NCBI GenBank assembly: GCA_964433135.1
Contig: CAYSQW010000005.1
Location: 53,144 to 117,143, forward strand
Length of the DNA: 64,000 bases
From: CAYSQW01 sp964433135
GTDB taxonomy: Bacteria > Acidobacteriota > Aminicenantia > Aminicenantales > Aminicenantaceae
Direction: 5' to 3'
Shown here: positions 1 to 8,835 of the stretch, piece after piece
Layout of the letters: every line of letters starts with the position of its first letter
Numbering within the stretch: position 1 is the first letter of the stretch
Translations under genes and position numbers: made by a program
The notes under the pieces: model-generated
What the model was told of the DNA's origin: nothing
What the model saw: only the letters and a program-made list of their open reading frames with translations
The model's database searches: none

Positions 1-597
1 TCTGATGCAAACCTCCAGATGGTCAACCGCCCTTTCCACGCTCATCATGAAGGGTTTCACATCTCCCTTCGCCATTTTGGTGTCGACGAATCCGAACCGC
101 AGCGTAGTGATATGAACACCTTCCGGCTTCAAGGCCAACGCCAAACTTCTCAGATAATTCGAGAATCCTGTCTTGGAGGCATGATAAGACGGAGCTTCCG
201 CTGAAAGCAGCTCGTCTCCCAGGCTTGAGATGCCGATAAAATGCCCCCTCCCTCTCTCGACCATGGAAGGGATCACCCCCGCCGCGGTTCTTACCATGCC
301 GGTCAGATTCACATCGAATATGTGAGGTTCCCCCCTCATGTCCTTCAGGTTCAACAGTTCACCGATACCCGCAAAGTAGATGCATAGATCCAACGATCCC
401 TCCCGCACCCTTTTATCAATCAGATCCGGGTAAGTTCCGGCACTGACATCCTCTTTATAGTGATAATAAGAACCGTTCGCAATGGGCGATTCACTTCTTG
501 AAATTCCGCATATTTGCCACCCTTCCTTCAAGAGCTTCCTCGTCGCCGCCAACCCTATACCATCGGAATTTCCTACCAACAGCGCTTTGGTTCCCAC
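1..597 (-). CDS. Short-chain dehydrogenase/reductase, 3' end cut by window edge
   Basis: The reading frame is open to the first base of the window, so the C-terminus is missing; 199 residues are visible. It is a classical SDR: an N-terminal nucleotide-binding stretch VGNSDGIG (family TGxxxGIG) near residues 8-15, a central 'YFAGIGELLNL' region in the NAG position, and the catalytic Tyr/Lys in SYHASK near residue 160. I chose the GTG start because AAGGAG lies 8 bases upstream; a TTG two codons earlier sits almost on top of that site. SDRs reduce or oxidise carbonyl/alcohol groups with NAD(P)(H); the substrate cannot be told from sequence. The next gene upstream on the same strand (receiver-DUF3052) ends about 60 bases away, so the two may be co-transcribed. 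Confidence 0.85.
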   Translation of the reverse strand, partial: MGTKALLVGNSDGIGLAATRKLLKEGWQICGISRSESPIANGSYYHYKEDVSAGTYPDLIDKRVREGSLDLCIYFAGIGELLNLKDMRGEPHIFDVNLTGMVRTAAGVIPSMVERGRGHFIGISSLGDELLSAEAPSYHASKTGFSNYLRSLALALKPEGVHITTLRFGFVDTKMAKGDVKPFMMSVERAVDHLEVCIR

Positions 598-657
598 TGA
601 CAATTCTCCTTGAATCTAATATTTCATTACACGAGAGCCTGGTTATTTTCCTGAAGA

Positions 658-1440
658 CTATTTGGATTTTTGCCGGGTGAACAGTAAACCCGACCATATC
701 TCGTCGATAGAACAAACTTTGTAGTCGACCAATCCGGCGGCAAGTCCGACCTCCCGAACCTGCTGCTGCGTGATATCCGCTCCAAAACGAGATGCCCGCT
801 TTGGCCACGCGATCCACAGCGCTCCGTGGACGGCAGAAGCAGCCCTCCGATTTATCCCGTTTTCCAGCTGCTCACGGGACCGTACAAACCAGATAAACAG
901 ATTACATGTACTGTCGGCCCTCCTGTGCAGCCGGGCTCCTTCCGGCAGCCTTCCCAATGTTCCCATAAAATCATTCGGTGCATCCATCAATCCCACGATC
1001 GATTTTGCATTAATGCCCAACTTCTCCGTCAGCGGTTTACCCGCATAAGCGGCGAACTGAGACGCGGGGACCGCCGGATCCTTCGGTGGATTATCTATGG
1101 CTGCCTTCAATGAATTTCCCGCATCATCCCATGATGTAAAGACGGCATCCGGAACCAATTCCTTGATCCGCGCCGCCTTCTCCGACGGGCCCCCGATGAA
1201 AACCATCGGGATGGTGCGGGTGGACTTACGTTTTCGAATAAGCAGCGCCAGGTCCCTGCCCTGAGAAGGCAGGCGGGACAGATCGATGACAACCACGGCC
1301 GGAGGATCTTTTCCCAGCTCCCGCAGGAAATTCGTGACGTCGGGCATCGCATAATCGACCTCATAGCCGAAAGCTTCGAATCGTCCGGCTTTCTCCTTCG
1401 CCTCGTTCGCGTTCCAGTGAACCAACCGCACGCGTTCCAT
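658..1440 (-). CDS. Receiver-like domain fused to DUF3052
   Basis: 260 residues in two parts. Residues 1-115 resemble a CheY-type receiver fold, with alternating hydrophobic strands, AVVVIDLSRLP at the position of the phospho-acceptor Asp strand, and IPMVFIGG as the next strand. Residues 135-260 match the DUF3052 family: KPLTEKLGI start, FIWFVRSREQLE, GALWIAWPKRAS, and a VREVGLAAGLVDYKVCSIDEIWSGL ending. DUF3052 proteins are usually single-domain and of unknown function. The acidic pocket of a true receiver looks incomplete, so phosphorylation is doubtful. I preferred the ATG with AAGGA upstream to a TTG eight codons earlier. It lies just upstream of the SDR on the same strand. No promoter was identified. 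Confidence 0.75.
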   Translation of the reverse strand: MERVRLVHWNANEAKEKAGRFEAFGYEVDYAMPDVTNFLRELGKDPPAVVVIDLSRLPSQGRDLALLIRKRKSTRTIPMVFIGGPSEKAARIKELVPDAVFTSWDDAGNSLKAAIDNPPKDPAVPASQFAAYAGKPLTEKLGINAKSIVGLMDAPNDFMGTLGRLPEGARLHRRADSTCNLFIWFVRSREQLENGINRRAASAVHGALWIAWPKRASRFGADITQQQVREVGLAAGLVDYKVCSIDEIWSGLLFTRQKSK

Positions 1441-2126
1441 TACGATCCTTTTACTTGAGATCAAGCAACAGCCGCCTTCTCTTGAAGCGAAATTCTCCTG
1501 CCCAAAGCTAAACGAGTTCCATCAAGCAAGGCCCTAAATGCATTTTGCGGAATTCATCCTCGGTCATCGAATTTCCGCTGAAAGAGGGGTATGTAACAAG
1601 ACTCCAATCCTCCCTCAATATGTTACCAAAAATCCGTTTGTTAATACACTGAACGCAGCGTAAGAAAAACAAAGCACGGTGTCATTCACTCTTTCATGTC
1701 GTTTCAAAATACTATGATAATTCTTATTACCCGAGATTCTATACGCAGAAAGGCTGTTGCTGTTTAAGCCCGGAATAACGATGAAATATTTCTCGTCAAT
1801 ATAACGGAATTTCCGCAGCTTGACTCAGCCCCTATTCGGCCAGGCGCATTTGATACCCCGAATACGATCTGCTCATAACCATGCTGTTAGGCGGATAATC
1901 GAAGAAAAGCAGGATCTTGAACAGCGCAAAAGAGATTATTTCTAACCGCGGAGACGGCAATATTCAGATTGATCTCCCCCGTCGAGAAAAATCGTAAAAT
2001 GAGTTCAATCGCTCAAAGAATCCAGCCGCATGCTTTTTCAAATAAACCTTTCATCGAGGGAATCGCACGTTGTTTTCCATCCGATTTTACCTAAGCACGT
2101 CACATTGCAATGCCGGGCATTACCGT
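1441..2126. other. Intergenic region without recognised gene
   Basis: About 690 bases with no convincing reading frame, tRNA, repeat or terminator. It is somewhat AT-rich. It lies between two minus-strand genes, so it should hold the promoter of the DUF3052 gene, but no clear hexamer pair was seen. Confidence 0.5.
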
Positions 2127-3236
2127 TTATCGATATTGTTTTGCAGTGTTATATTCGATGTCGGTTATCTCGAGTTTCAACCATGTCCAATCGCCATCTT
2201 TCAATTTCCACGTGGCTTCCAATTCGACGGGGATTTTGATGCCGTTCATCACTTTGCTTTCATTCGCCGTTATGATCCACTCATGAAGTTCGGCATCGTC
2301 CCCACTTTCCATATATCGTTGGGCGCTGAACTTCATGAAATCTCCCGTCTCATCAAAATAAAACACGCCCGATCCCGTCGTCCCTTGGTAGGTCATAGAG
2401 GCTTTCGCCGATAAATCATCCATCTTCTCCCAGGATATATAAGGGCTGAGGGCCGCGGATGGAAACCAGACCATCTCACCCAGGTATCTTTGAAGGGTAG
2501 AAACGTCTATTTTTTCATTGCCGCGGCTGTTTACAACCGGAAACAGGGAGAGTAACTTAATCAATATTTCTCCTTTCCCCTCAAAAAACTTATCCCGGCC
2601 TGCGATCTTTACCAGCGGCATCATCTGCATATCGACCTTCCATATAAACGCCGGCGGATCAAGCGTAAAATACTGCTCCGCGCAAGCATCCGCCCATTTG
2701 GCCTGTTCCGGTTTCATCTTCATGAGAGCTTTCTGTTTTAATCGAACCGCATGAATGTCATCCTTTCCGATGAGACCGGAATTCGTTATCCACTTCTGAA
2801 CCGGCGCCGGAAGATCCTTTACCACATCCGGCGTTACCCTAGAGTCAGCTTTGCTTGCTCCCAGAGAAAACATCTTATCGATATCTCGGCTTACATTTCG
2901 ATCAAAAGCAAATCCGGCAAATGCGATGACGGACACGATCAGAATGACAAGGTTCGGAACGGTTCCGAATTTTGCATCCTGCCAAAAAATAATGACGAGG
3001 GTTTGAGAAATCAAAAGCCCGATGACCGCGGGAAGCCACCAAAATTGATTTTTCATCAAATACTGAATCACGGCCGCCATGAATAAGAGGAAAGTCAACA
3101 GCCAAATCAGCCCTAAGGATTTAGAGATAGGTTGAGTCAATTCCTTTATCTCATGAAAACCAAACGCTTTCACAAAACCCATAACGTGGACCAACCCGTG
3201 AAATCCAATGATTGCCCCAAATATTATCCTTGTCAT
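2127..3236 (-). CDS. Membrane protein with C-terminal DUF6544-like domain
   Basis: 369 residues. The N-terminal ~110 residues form about four transmembrane helices (hydrophobic blocks near residues 5-20, 42-62, 68-85 and 92-110). The rest is a soluble domain of the type found in DUF6544 (formerly DUF6920) proteins, recognisable by LPAPVQKWI, VRLKQKALMKM, RYLGEMVWFPSAAL and a FDETGDFMKFSAQRY strand. Function is unknown; the soluble part probably faces the outside and its beta-rich pattern suggests a lipid- or ligand-binding fold. The gene stands alone between two long intergenic regions. The start ATG has AAGGAAGAGCAAG just upstream. Confidence 0.7.
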   Translation of the reverse strand: MTRIIFGAIIGFHGLVHVMGFVKAFGFHEIKELTQPISKSLGLIWLLTFLLFMAAVIQYLMKNQFWWLPAVIGLLISQTLVIIFWQDAKFGTVPNLVILIVSVIAFAGFAFDRNVSRDIDKMFSLGASKADSRVTPDVVKDLPAPVQKWITNSGLIGKDDIHAVRLKQKALMKMKPEQAKWADACAEQYFTLDPPAFIWKVDMQMMPLVKIAGRDKFFEGKGEILIKLLSLFPVVNSRGNEKIDVSTLQRYLGEMVWFPSAALSPYISWEKMDDLSAKASMTYQGTTGSGVFYFDETGDFMKFSAQRYMESGDDAELHEWIITANESKVMNGIKIPVELEATWKLKDGDWTWLKLEITDIEYNTAKQYR

Positions 3237-3576
3237 CTTGCTCTTCCTTTATTTGGCTTCCAACTCATGATAAGAAAAATCATCCTCATCCGCCAGGCAT
3301 ATTGTAAAATTCATAGGATATAAATACGCGGGATCGAACCTCAATGGCTTTTCACATAGAACGACAACTTTCTCCTTCTCATCCCAGCTCATGAATGATT
3401 CAGGGGATACCGATAAATACTTTGTTGTACATATGCGGCATTTATATAATGATGGAGGAAAATTACTCTGAAAACATCAAGATCCAACCCCATGACTGAT
3501 ATGAAACATGTGGAAATGAATGCGGTTTCGGCTTTCCTTTTGCTTGTCACCCTTTGATTTAAAAGGAGGAAAGATA
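3237..3576. other. Divergent intergenic region
   Basis: 340 bases between a minus-strand membrane-protein gene and a plus-strand lipoprotein gene. The plus-strand promoter proposed at 3422-3450 lies here; nothing else was recognised. Confidence 0.45.
3422..3450 (+). promoter_or_regulatory. Putative sigma-70 promoter for the NTF2-like lipoprotein
   Basis: TTGTTG at 3422-3427 and a perfect TATAAT at 3445-3450 with a 17-base spacer. Transcription would start near 3457, giving a leader of about 120 bases. Confidence 0.45.
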
Positions 3577-4068
3577 ATGCGCATCCCCGGATTTGTATTA
3601 TTCACCCTGATCCTCACGGCGTCGGTTTCTTGCCGAAAACCACCCGACCATGAATCGCTTCGCGCCGAAATCCTTGAAATGCATCGGGATTTCATACAAG
3701 CCCATCTCGATAAGGATGCGGATTTCATCGCGCGGCCGACGGCTCCGGACTATCTTTCCGTCTCGGAAGGGATCGTGCGGAATATCGACGCGAGCGAAAT
3801 GAGACAGAGTCTCTCGGAATATCTCGACTCCACGGAATTCTCCGCATACAGCGATGTCGCGGAACCGATCATCGGTTTCTCCCGCGATGGGTCTCTTGCA
3901 TGGTCCATCGTCCGCGTTCGCGTCGCCGGACAAAGGACACGGCTGGACGGAGCGGCTCAAGATTTCGACACGCTTTGGGCCTGGCTTACCCTTTATCGAA
4001 GAAACGGCGCTCAATGGATGCGCATCGCGGATGTCAGCACCAACCGCCCCTTTGATGAAAGTTCCTGA
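3577..4068 (+). CDS. NTF2/SnoaL-like (DUF4440) lipoprotein
   Basis: 163 residues. The N-terminus is a lipoprotein signal (MRIPGFVLFTLILTASVSC, lipobox ASVSC with Cys19), so the product is probably anchored on a membrane surface. The mature part resembles DUF4440/SnoaL-like proteins: a helix starting ILEMHRDFIQAHLDKDADFI, then LSVSEG, a strand WSIVRVRVAG, and a final TLYRRNGAQWMRIADVS strand typical of this fold. Such domains bind small ligands or are remote enzymes; no catalytic residue can be assigned. The start was set at the ATG six bases after AAAAGGAGGA (3561-3570); a longer in-frame extension would lack both the RBS and the signal sequence position. It is a single gene. Confidence 0.75.
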   Translation: MRIPGFVLFTLILTASVSCRKPPDHESLRAEILEMHRDFIQAHLDKDADFIARPTAPDYLSVSEGIVRNIDASEMRQSLSEYLDSTEFSAYSDVAEPIIGFSRDGSLAWSIVRVRVAGQRTRLDGAAQDFDTLWAWLTLYRRNGAQWMRIADVSTNRPFDESS

Positions 4069-4142
4069 ATTTCGAGACTTCAGGAGGAATTGAGAATTTT
4101 CTTTCTTTTACCGTAATATGGAAAAAACATGTAGGGGGGGGA

Positions 4143-4593
4143 TTACACCCGCTGCTTTCGAGCCGCCTCGTAGCGGGCAATCATCGCTTCGGGACCCACG
4201 GCGGCGATCAGATTCCCGATCACATCCAGAGGAATGTCATCCAACTTTTTTAAAACGGAGGCAGGACTTTCCCATATCCGGCTTCTTGCCCGCTTTTCTG
4301 AAGCCTTCCTTCAATCGGGCTTCCTGTTCCGGATCCTGGTATACCCCCATCATATACAGCGAGAAATGGTTCTTCTGGGCGGCCAATGCGAGGTATCCGA
4401 GCGGCTGCCCATTGTAGGTGTTCGGATAGTCTTCCAGGGGGATCTCGCAGCTGATCATCCCCCAGTTCATGGCTTCCCTGTATCCCCGGGGCAGATGTTT
4501 CAATATGATTTTCCGGAGGCCGGAAACGACTTCCCGCCGATCGGGAGGAAGCTCTTCAAGATATCCGGCCACGGTTTGCGCCTGGCTTTTCAC
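4143..4593 (-). pseudogene. DUF1801 (YdhG-like) protein with a frameshift
   Basis: About 150 residues if joined. The first frame reads from a GTG start (nine bases after GGAG) through LPPDRREVVSGLRK, GYREAMNWGMISCEIP and GYLALAAQKNHFSLYM to KSCLRFKK, then hits TGA after Val-Gly at 4237. Dropping one A from the six-A run near 4246-4251 restores a family-like ending, LDDIPLDVIGNLIAAVG, to a TAA at 4143. DUF1801 proteins are small iron-chaperone/frataxin-like proteins of uncertain role. The shift is at a homopolymer, so either a sequencing error or a recent mutation fits; the total length of the two parts is 3n+1 as expected. Confidence 0.75.
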
Positions 4594-4674
4594 GATGATC
4601 ATCTCCTATCGGGATGTTGTTTATCGAAAACCCGTCACGCCGACTCATCGGCATCCGGATTTCTTTTCCGGCCA

Positions 4675-5244
4675 TCAAACCAGGTCTTTGTACGCGCCGC
4701 CGTCCCGGGTGATTTCAAAACGATAACAGCCGCTGCTCTCATTGCGCCCGGCATTCGTGAAACGGCATTTACCCAGCACCCGGGTTGACGCTGCATTCTC
4801 TGGATCCGTATGAGCGATGACCTTATCGACACGGCTATCCATGAAGGCATTGAAGGTCAGAGCCGCAGCGATTTCCGAGGCGTATCCCTGACACCGCCAC
4901 AAGGGCATCACGGAAAAACCGATCTCGACCTCGCACTTCTCATGAGGCGGTCCGCAATACCCGCCGGCTCCGATCCCTATCATCGGAAGTCGAGGACTCA
5001 CCCGATAGAGCGCATACCAGCTGTACCAGCCGGCCGCAGCCGCGCCTTCCTCACGTATGAGATTGAGGAAAAACTTCTGGGCATCCCGATCATATTCACC
5101 CGGCGGCCACCCGGCCTCCAAATCCGCATTTAAAAGCACCGCCAAGCGCTCGGGACTCTTTAATTCAGCCTCGAGATGTTCGCTGGTCGCAGCGATAAGA
5201 TCCAGACGTTGGGTTGATAACCGGACAGATTCGAATCTACTCAT
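4675..5244 (-). CDS. GNAT family N-acetyltransferase (RimJ-like)
   Basis: 189 residues starting MSRFESVRLSTQRLDLIAAT, the usual opening of RimJ/RimL-type GNAT enzymes. The acetyl-CoA segment is present: EIGFSVMPLWRCQGYASEIAAAL (Q/RxxGxA/G-type loop), then VIAHTDPENAASTRVLGKCRF, the conserved motif in which Asn and Ser position the cofactor and substrate. It transfers an acetyl group from acetyl-CoA to an amine; the substrate is unknown. The chosen ATG follows CAGGTACAGG; an upstream alternative adds 17 residues unlike the family. It ends about 80 bases before the DUF1801 gene on the same strand, which may be co-transcribed. Confidence 0.82.
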   Translation of the reverse strand: MSRFESVRLSTQRLDLIAATSEHLEAELKSPERLAVLLNADLEAGWPPGEYDRDAQKFFLNLIREEGAAAAGWYSWYALYRVSPRLPMIGIGAGGYCGPPHEKCEVEIGFSVMPLWRCQGYASEIAAALTFNAFMDSRVDKVIAHTDPENAASTRVLGKCRFTNAGRNESSGCYRFEITRDGGAYKDLV

Positions 5245-5463
5245 CCTGTACCTGGTATACATCAAGATCAATGCAAAGTGAACGCATAGTGACAATAATA
5301 ATCGATGAAATAGAACTTTCCTTCAGTAAACACGCTTTTTCTCATATTTTCCCGTGATCGCATAAGCTACCCGGTCCTCATGGTGACTTCATTTCCATTT
5401 AATCTGATTCTTGATTAAAATAAAGTATGGAAGCATCAGCAAGAACCGGAGTATAGACGAGAC

Positions 5464-6078
5464 ATGTGCCCCAATTCAATCCGTGAAAAATTCGGTGATG
5501 ACTATTGGGCCGACGAACATACCTTTATCATGGGGATCGATCGTCGTTTCACCCTTCATATCGCCCGGCGTTTCAAGAGCCGGACCGTTTTAGAAACTTG
5601 CACGGGAGCCGGATTTACGACTCTGTCCCTCGCCGCTGTTTCAAAACATGTGATAACGGTGGAAATCGATCCGAATCACCAAAGACAGGCTGTCTATAAC
5701 GTGGAAAAAGCAGGCCTCTCCGGCGGGGTGACATTTATCCGGGGGGATATTATGGATCCCCAATTATTGAATACTCTGCCCGCCGTGGAAACCGCCTTTA
5801 TCGATCCTGACTGGGCGGTCACCGGCCCGGCTCATGTTTATCGCTTCAAGGATTCGAACACGCGACCGCCCGCTGATACCGTCCTCGACACGATACTCAA
5901 AATCACAAGGAATGTGGCTATCGTCCTACCGCCCGCATTGGATACTCATGAATTAAGCGGTCTCCCCGACCATGAGCGGGAAAAACTGTACTTGGGAGAA
6001 CGCCACGAGCTGTATTGCCTTTATTTCGGGGAACTCATGACAGCTCCCGGCGAGACCGAGTTCCACGTTCCCCGGTAG
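5464..6078 (+). CDS. TGS1-like class I SAM-dependent methyltransferase
   Basis: 204 residues with a Rossmann methyltransferase core. Motif I is VLETCTGAGFTTLSLA, motif II ends VITVEIDP, motif III gives FIRGDIMD, and the catalytic motif IV is FIDPDWAV, comparable to the S/DPPWGG loop of trimethylguanosine synthase-like (PF09445) enzymes. The preceding segment FTLHIARRF also matches that family. Eukaryotic members methylate N2 of capped guanosine; bacterial homologues are poorly characterised and could act on RNA or a small molecule. The gene stands alone, with no clear promoter. The Pro-to-Asp change in motif IV (DPDW rather than DPPW) could alter the target. Confidence 0.72.
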   Translation: MCPNSIREKFGDDYWADEHTFIMGIDRRFTLHIARRFKSRTVLETCTGAGFTTLSLAAVSKHVITVEIDPNHQRQAVYNVEKAGLSGGVTFIRGDIMDPQLLNTLPAVETAFIDPDWAVTGPAHVYRFKDSNTRPPADTVLDTILKITRNVAIVLPPALDTHELSGLPDHEREKLYLGERHELYCLYFGELMTAPGETEFHVPR

Positions 6079-6192
6079 CATCGCCATCGAATACGGCGCA
6101 TCAGGAAGCTGTCCTTCTCCGGGCCGGCCCCACCATGATACTCCCATCAAAACCTTTTGGCTGGATTAAATCCCGGCGATCCAAATCCCCGG

Positions 6193-7332
6193 TCACTTAA
6201 ACAACAGGGCCTTATTCAATTTCAATCTTCCTGTCCCACCCTGATTGGTTATTTCCAGGCTGATCGACTTAACGTCATCATCTTCCATCCTACCAAACAG
6301 ATCATTCAAGTTCGCCGGAAAGGCTTTTTTATCATCAAATCCGCTGACGATGTCCCCGACCATAATGCCCGCTTCATCCGCCGGGGATCCTTCCCAGATT
6401 CCCTCCACAAAGATTTCATTGTCTTCCGACAGGTTGAGATTCAGTCCCAGCGAATATGGATTGTTCTCAAATCGAATAACCGGATTGGGAATCAACAGCA
6501 TCTCATCCTGGGGATAGTTGATGATCATTTTGAACTGCGATAACAGATCCGTACCGATCAACGGCATCGAAAGCATGCGGGGAGGCTCTCCAAATATACA
6601 TAAAGCATCCGTGATTTTAAAGTCTCCAAGCTCAAGAGATTTCAATCGCGTCAGGTAATTGAATCGGGGATCCGTCCCCGGCCATTTTATCATCAGGCCT
6701 TTCGAGCGCACGATGTCCGTTTCCCCGGGCTTTACATAATGTTCGAAATCCTTCAGGGGAATCACCAAAGGGTAAGGCTGCCCCGTGTCGATCATCCCCT
6801 CCATCTCCTTGCCGTCGGCCTTCAATTTGATGATAGGGGCGTTATTGACGCGATGGTTCCGAAAGCCGAAATAGATCCCGTTATCAGGAACATTCAGGGC
6901 TGCGGCATCGGTTGACAGCGTGAGGGTGCTCGTCTGAAAATCGAACGTCACCTTGAACCTTTCCAATAGATTCGATCCGATGATTCCATGGATGGGAGTG
7001 CCCAACCGCTTAAAAAGGCTGAAATCGAAGGTGGTGAAGCAGAAAACATTATCAATTTGATACCCTGACAAATCCAGAGTGGATATCTTGGCCATGGCGC
7101 CTCGTTGTTTGAGACCGAGTTCATCGGCGACCTTTTTATCCAGGAGAGCCACTCCTCCCGTATCGACAATAAAGCTGAACACACGCTCGAATCCGTCGAT
7201 TCGCGCGGTAACCACGATATCATGCCCAATCATCTTAAAGGGAATTTTACCCACTGTGTTGTCCGCCGACGCTCCCAAACCGCAGCCTACCAATAACCAT
7301 GAAACGAATAGCGTGAAAACGAATCTTTTCAT
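6193..7332 (-). CDS. Exported retropepsin-like aspartyl protease with C-terminal PDZ
   Basis: About 379 residues. An N-terminal signal with a lipobox-like LLVGC suggests export and probably lipidation. Two retropepsin-like half-domains follow: FIVDTGGVALLDKKVADELG near residues 58-78 and GMIDTGQPYPLVIPL near 180, each with the active-site Asp-Thr-Gly. Both halves on one chain would let it form an active site without dimerising. The last ~90 residues form a PDZ domain (VEGIWEGSPADEAGIMVGDIVSGFD) that would bind peptide C-termini. Proteins of this build are common in Bacteroidota and Acidobacteriota; substrates are unknown. The start ATG has GGAG five bases upstream. Confidence 0.82.
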   Translation of the reverse strand: MKRFVFTLFVSWLLVGCGLGASADNTVGKIPFKMIGHDIVVTARIDGFERVFSFIVDTGGVALLDKKVADELGLKQRGAMAKISTLDLSGYQIDNVFCFTTFDFSLFKRLGTPIHGIIGSNLLERFKVTFDFQTSTLTLSTDAAALNVPDNGIYFGFRNHRVNNAPIIKLKADGKEMEGMIDTGQPYPLVIPLKDFEHYVKPGETDIVRSKGLMIKWPGTDPRFNYLTRLKSLELGDFKITDALCIFGEPPRMLSMPLIGTDLLSQFKMIINYPQDEMLLIPNPVIRFENNPYSLGLNLNLSEDNEIFVEGIWEGSPADEAGIMVGDIVSGFDDKKAFPANLNDLFGRMEDDDVKSISLEITNQGGTGRLKLNKALLFK

Positions 7333-7620
7333 CTTCTCCAACTCCTTCGAGTCCGGTTTTTATCGATGTCAACCGAGTCGTTCAAGAATAAATCAAGGCA
7401 TGCTAAACCCTCTTCAGAAAATAATATCAAAATAAATCAACCAAAAACACATTTCAAAAAAAAGATTCCTCTATCCGGTTTGATTCCATTTTGTTCCCGG
7501 TTCGTGATCTTTCATTTTCTTTTCATAGGCTCACACGGCGCTCGACTGTATGAAACCAATCCTTTATCCTTAAAGCGAAGGCGCTATCGTCAATATTCGG
7601 GAAGTTAAAAAAAAGAAGGC

Positions 7621-8175
7621 ATGAACAAAAAACATATCGATACGAAATCTTTCGGATCAGTGGTTATCGTCTGGATCGGATTTCATGGAAACCCCCTAAT
7701 CGTTCGGGTGATACTATCGAATCCGGCGGAGGATGCTGAAGAAAAGGCTTCTTATCTCTTCCCCGAAGCCGTGAGCTCTTCCTGTGCTGAAATCGACGCG
7801 ATCGGATCATCCATCCAGAGACTGCTTGCAGGTGATGACATCGAATTCTCACTCGACATCGCCGCTCTGAACAGGTGTTCGCCATTTCAGCGGTCGGTTC
7901 TGCTGGTCGAGCATAAGATCCCCCGCGGACACGTCAGCAGCTACGGTAATATCGCAAAACGTATCGGGAAACCGAAGGGAGCGCGAGCCGTGGGCACGGC
8001 TCTGGCGCACAACCCATTTCCCTTGATCATACCCTGCCACCGTGTTATCCGCTCGGACCGTAATCTGGGCGGATTCCAGGGCGGATTGCATATGAAACGG
8101 ACTTTGCTTGAAAAGGAAGGCTTCACCTTCGATGAGGCGGGACGGATCATTTGTTATGGTTTTCACTACGAATAA
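7621..8175 (+). CDS. ogt: Methylated-DNA--[protein]-cysteine S-methyltransferase
   Basis: 184 residues. It removes alkyl groups from O6-alkylguanine in DNA to an active-site Cys in a one-turnover repair reaction. The C-terminal domain is clear: FQRSVLLVEHKIPRGHVSSYGNIA, RAVGTALAHNP, then IIPCHRVI with the acceptor Cys at residue 139, and LGGFQGGLHMKRTLLEKEG, all strongly conserved. The N-terminal ~70 residues are the variable domain of Ogt/MGMT. It lacks the Ada transcription-factor part. Its 3' end overlaps by 29 bases the end of the oppositely oriented CPBP remnant. No promoter is assigned. Confidence 0.93.
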   Translation: MNKKHIDTKSFGSVVIVWIGFHGNPLIVRVILSNPAEDAEEKASYLFPEAVSSSCAEIDAIGSSIQRLLAGDDIEFSLDIAALNRCSPFQRSVLLVEHKIPRGHVSSYGNIAKRIGKPKGARAVGTALAHNPFPLIIPCHRVIRSDRNLGGFQGGLHMKRTLLEKEGFTFDEAGRIICYGFHYE

Positions 8176-8593
8176 ACGATCCGATAATAAACATCCAATC
8201 GCCGGAAGATCCTTTCCGCGGCTCCTGGGGGAATTTTCGCTGAAGGAAGCGGAGTGCGGCTAAAAGATTATTTCCCATTTTGTTGTAAACCCATGTATGG
8301 ATAACGCTCATTCCGACGGCTCCGATGATAAACACCGTCAGCGACATGTGATACTGTCCCGTAGCTTCAATGAAAAAGAGCGGCACATGCCAGCACCCCC
8401 AAATCAATCCCAAAATAATGCTGGCCGCGAACGGCCCCCATGTGCCAAGAAAGAATAATACCGTGAACGGTGCGAGGAGTTCGATCAGGTCTCCGGTTGC
8501 CAGAATACCCGGAAGCCAGATCAACCAGGTTATCCCAAAGGCAAGAATGAAAAACATCCATGGAAATTCAGAGGATTCATCTGTCTTTTTCAT
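8147..8593 (-). pseudogene. CPBP-family intramembrane protease with internal deletion
   Basis: The N-terminal part (FILAFGITWLIWLPGILA, then LLAPFTVLFFLGTWGPFAA) and the later part (SIILGLIWGCWHVPLFF, then VFIIGAVGMSVIHTWVYNKMGNNLLAAL) both match CPBP (Abi) proteases. The stretch that should lie between them, including the catalytic EExxxR motif, is absent: the 'GPFAA' segment runs directly into 'SIILGLIWG'. About 60-100 residues are missing without loss of frame, so the product cannot be an active protease. The last ~30 residues after NNLLAAL do not look like the family and run into the reverse strand of ogt, suggesting a further frame change. Confidence 0.7.
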
Positions 8594-8650
8594 ATAAGGA
8601 ATCAATCCTTTTTGCCCAAGCACCTGTCCGATCCCTCCCATGACTTGTAG

Positions 8651-8782
8651 TTATCGCGCAACCCCCACGTTGGTTCGAGAGATGAAAACGGCAGGCCACC
8701 AATCCGCCCATGTCAGTGAGATAGCCGTCAGCAGATAGGCCGCCGGTGATTCGCTGATTCGTTTGCGAATATTATCGTTCAT
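8651..8782 (-). pseudogene. Possible 43-aa remnant of a second CPBP-like N-terminus
   Basis: A short frame starting MNDNIRKRISESPAAYLL and continuing TAISLTWADWWPA resembles the first ~35 residues of CPBP proteins (a polar N-terminus, then a first helix ending W-x-P-A). It ends at TAA just upstream of the deleted CPBP gene. It may be a duplicated, decayed start. The call rests on short similarity only. Confidence 0.35.
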
Positions 8783-8835
8783 TCCAAATAACCCTTCATA
8801 TCAAATCGACGGAGTTTCGTATTATGCTTTTTTCC

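Noticed and set aside
4246..4251. Programmed frameshifting at the A6 run of the DUF1801 gene
   Set aside because: The required shift is +1 rather than the usual -1 on A AAA AAG, and no stimulatory structure or conserved layout is visible.
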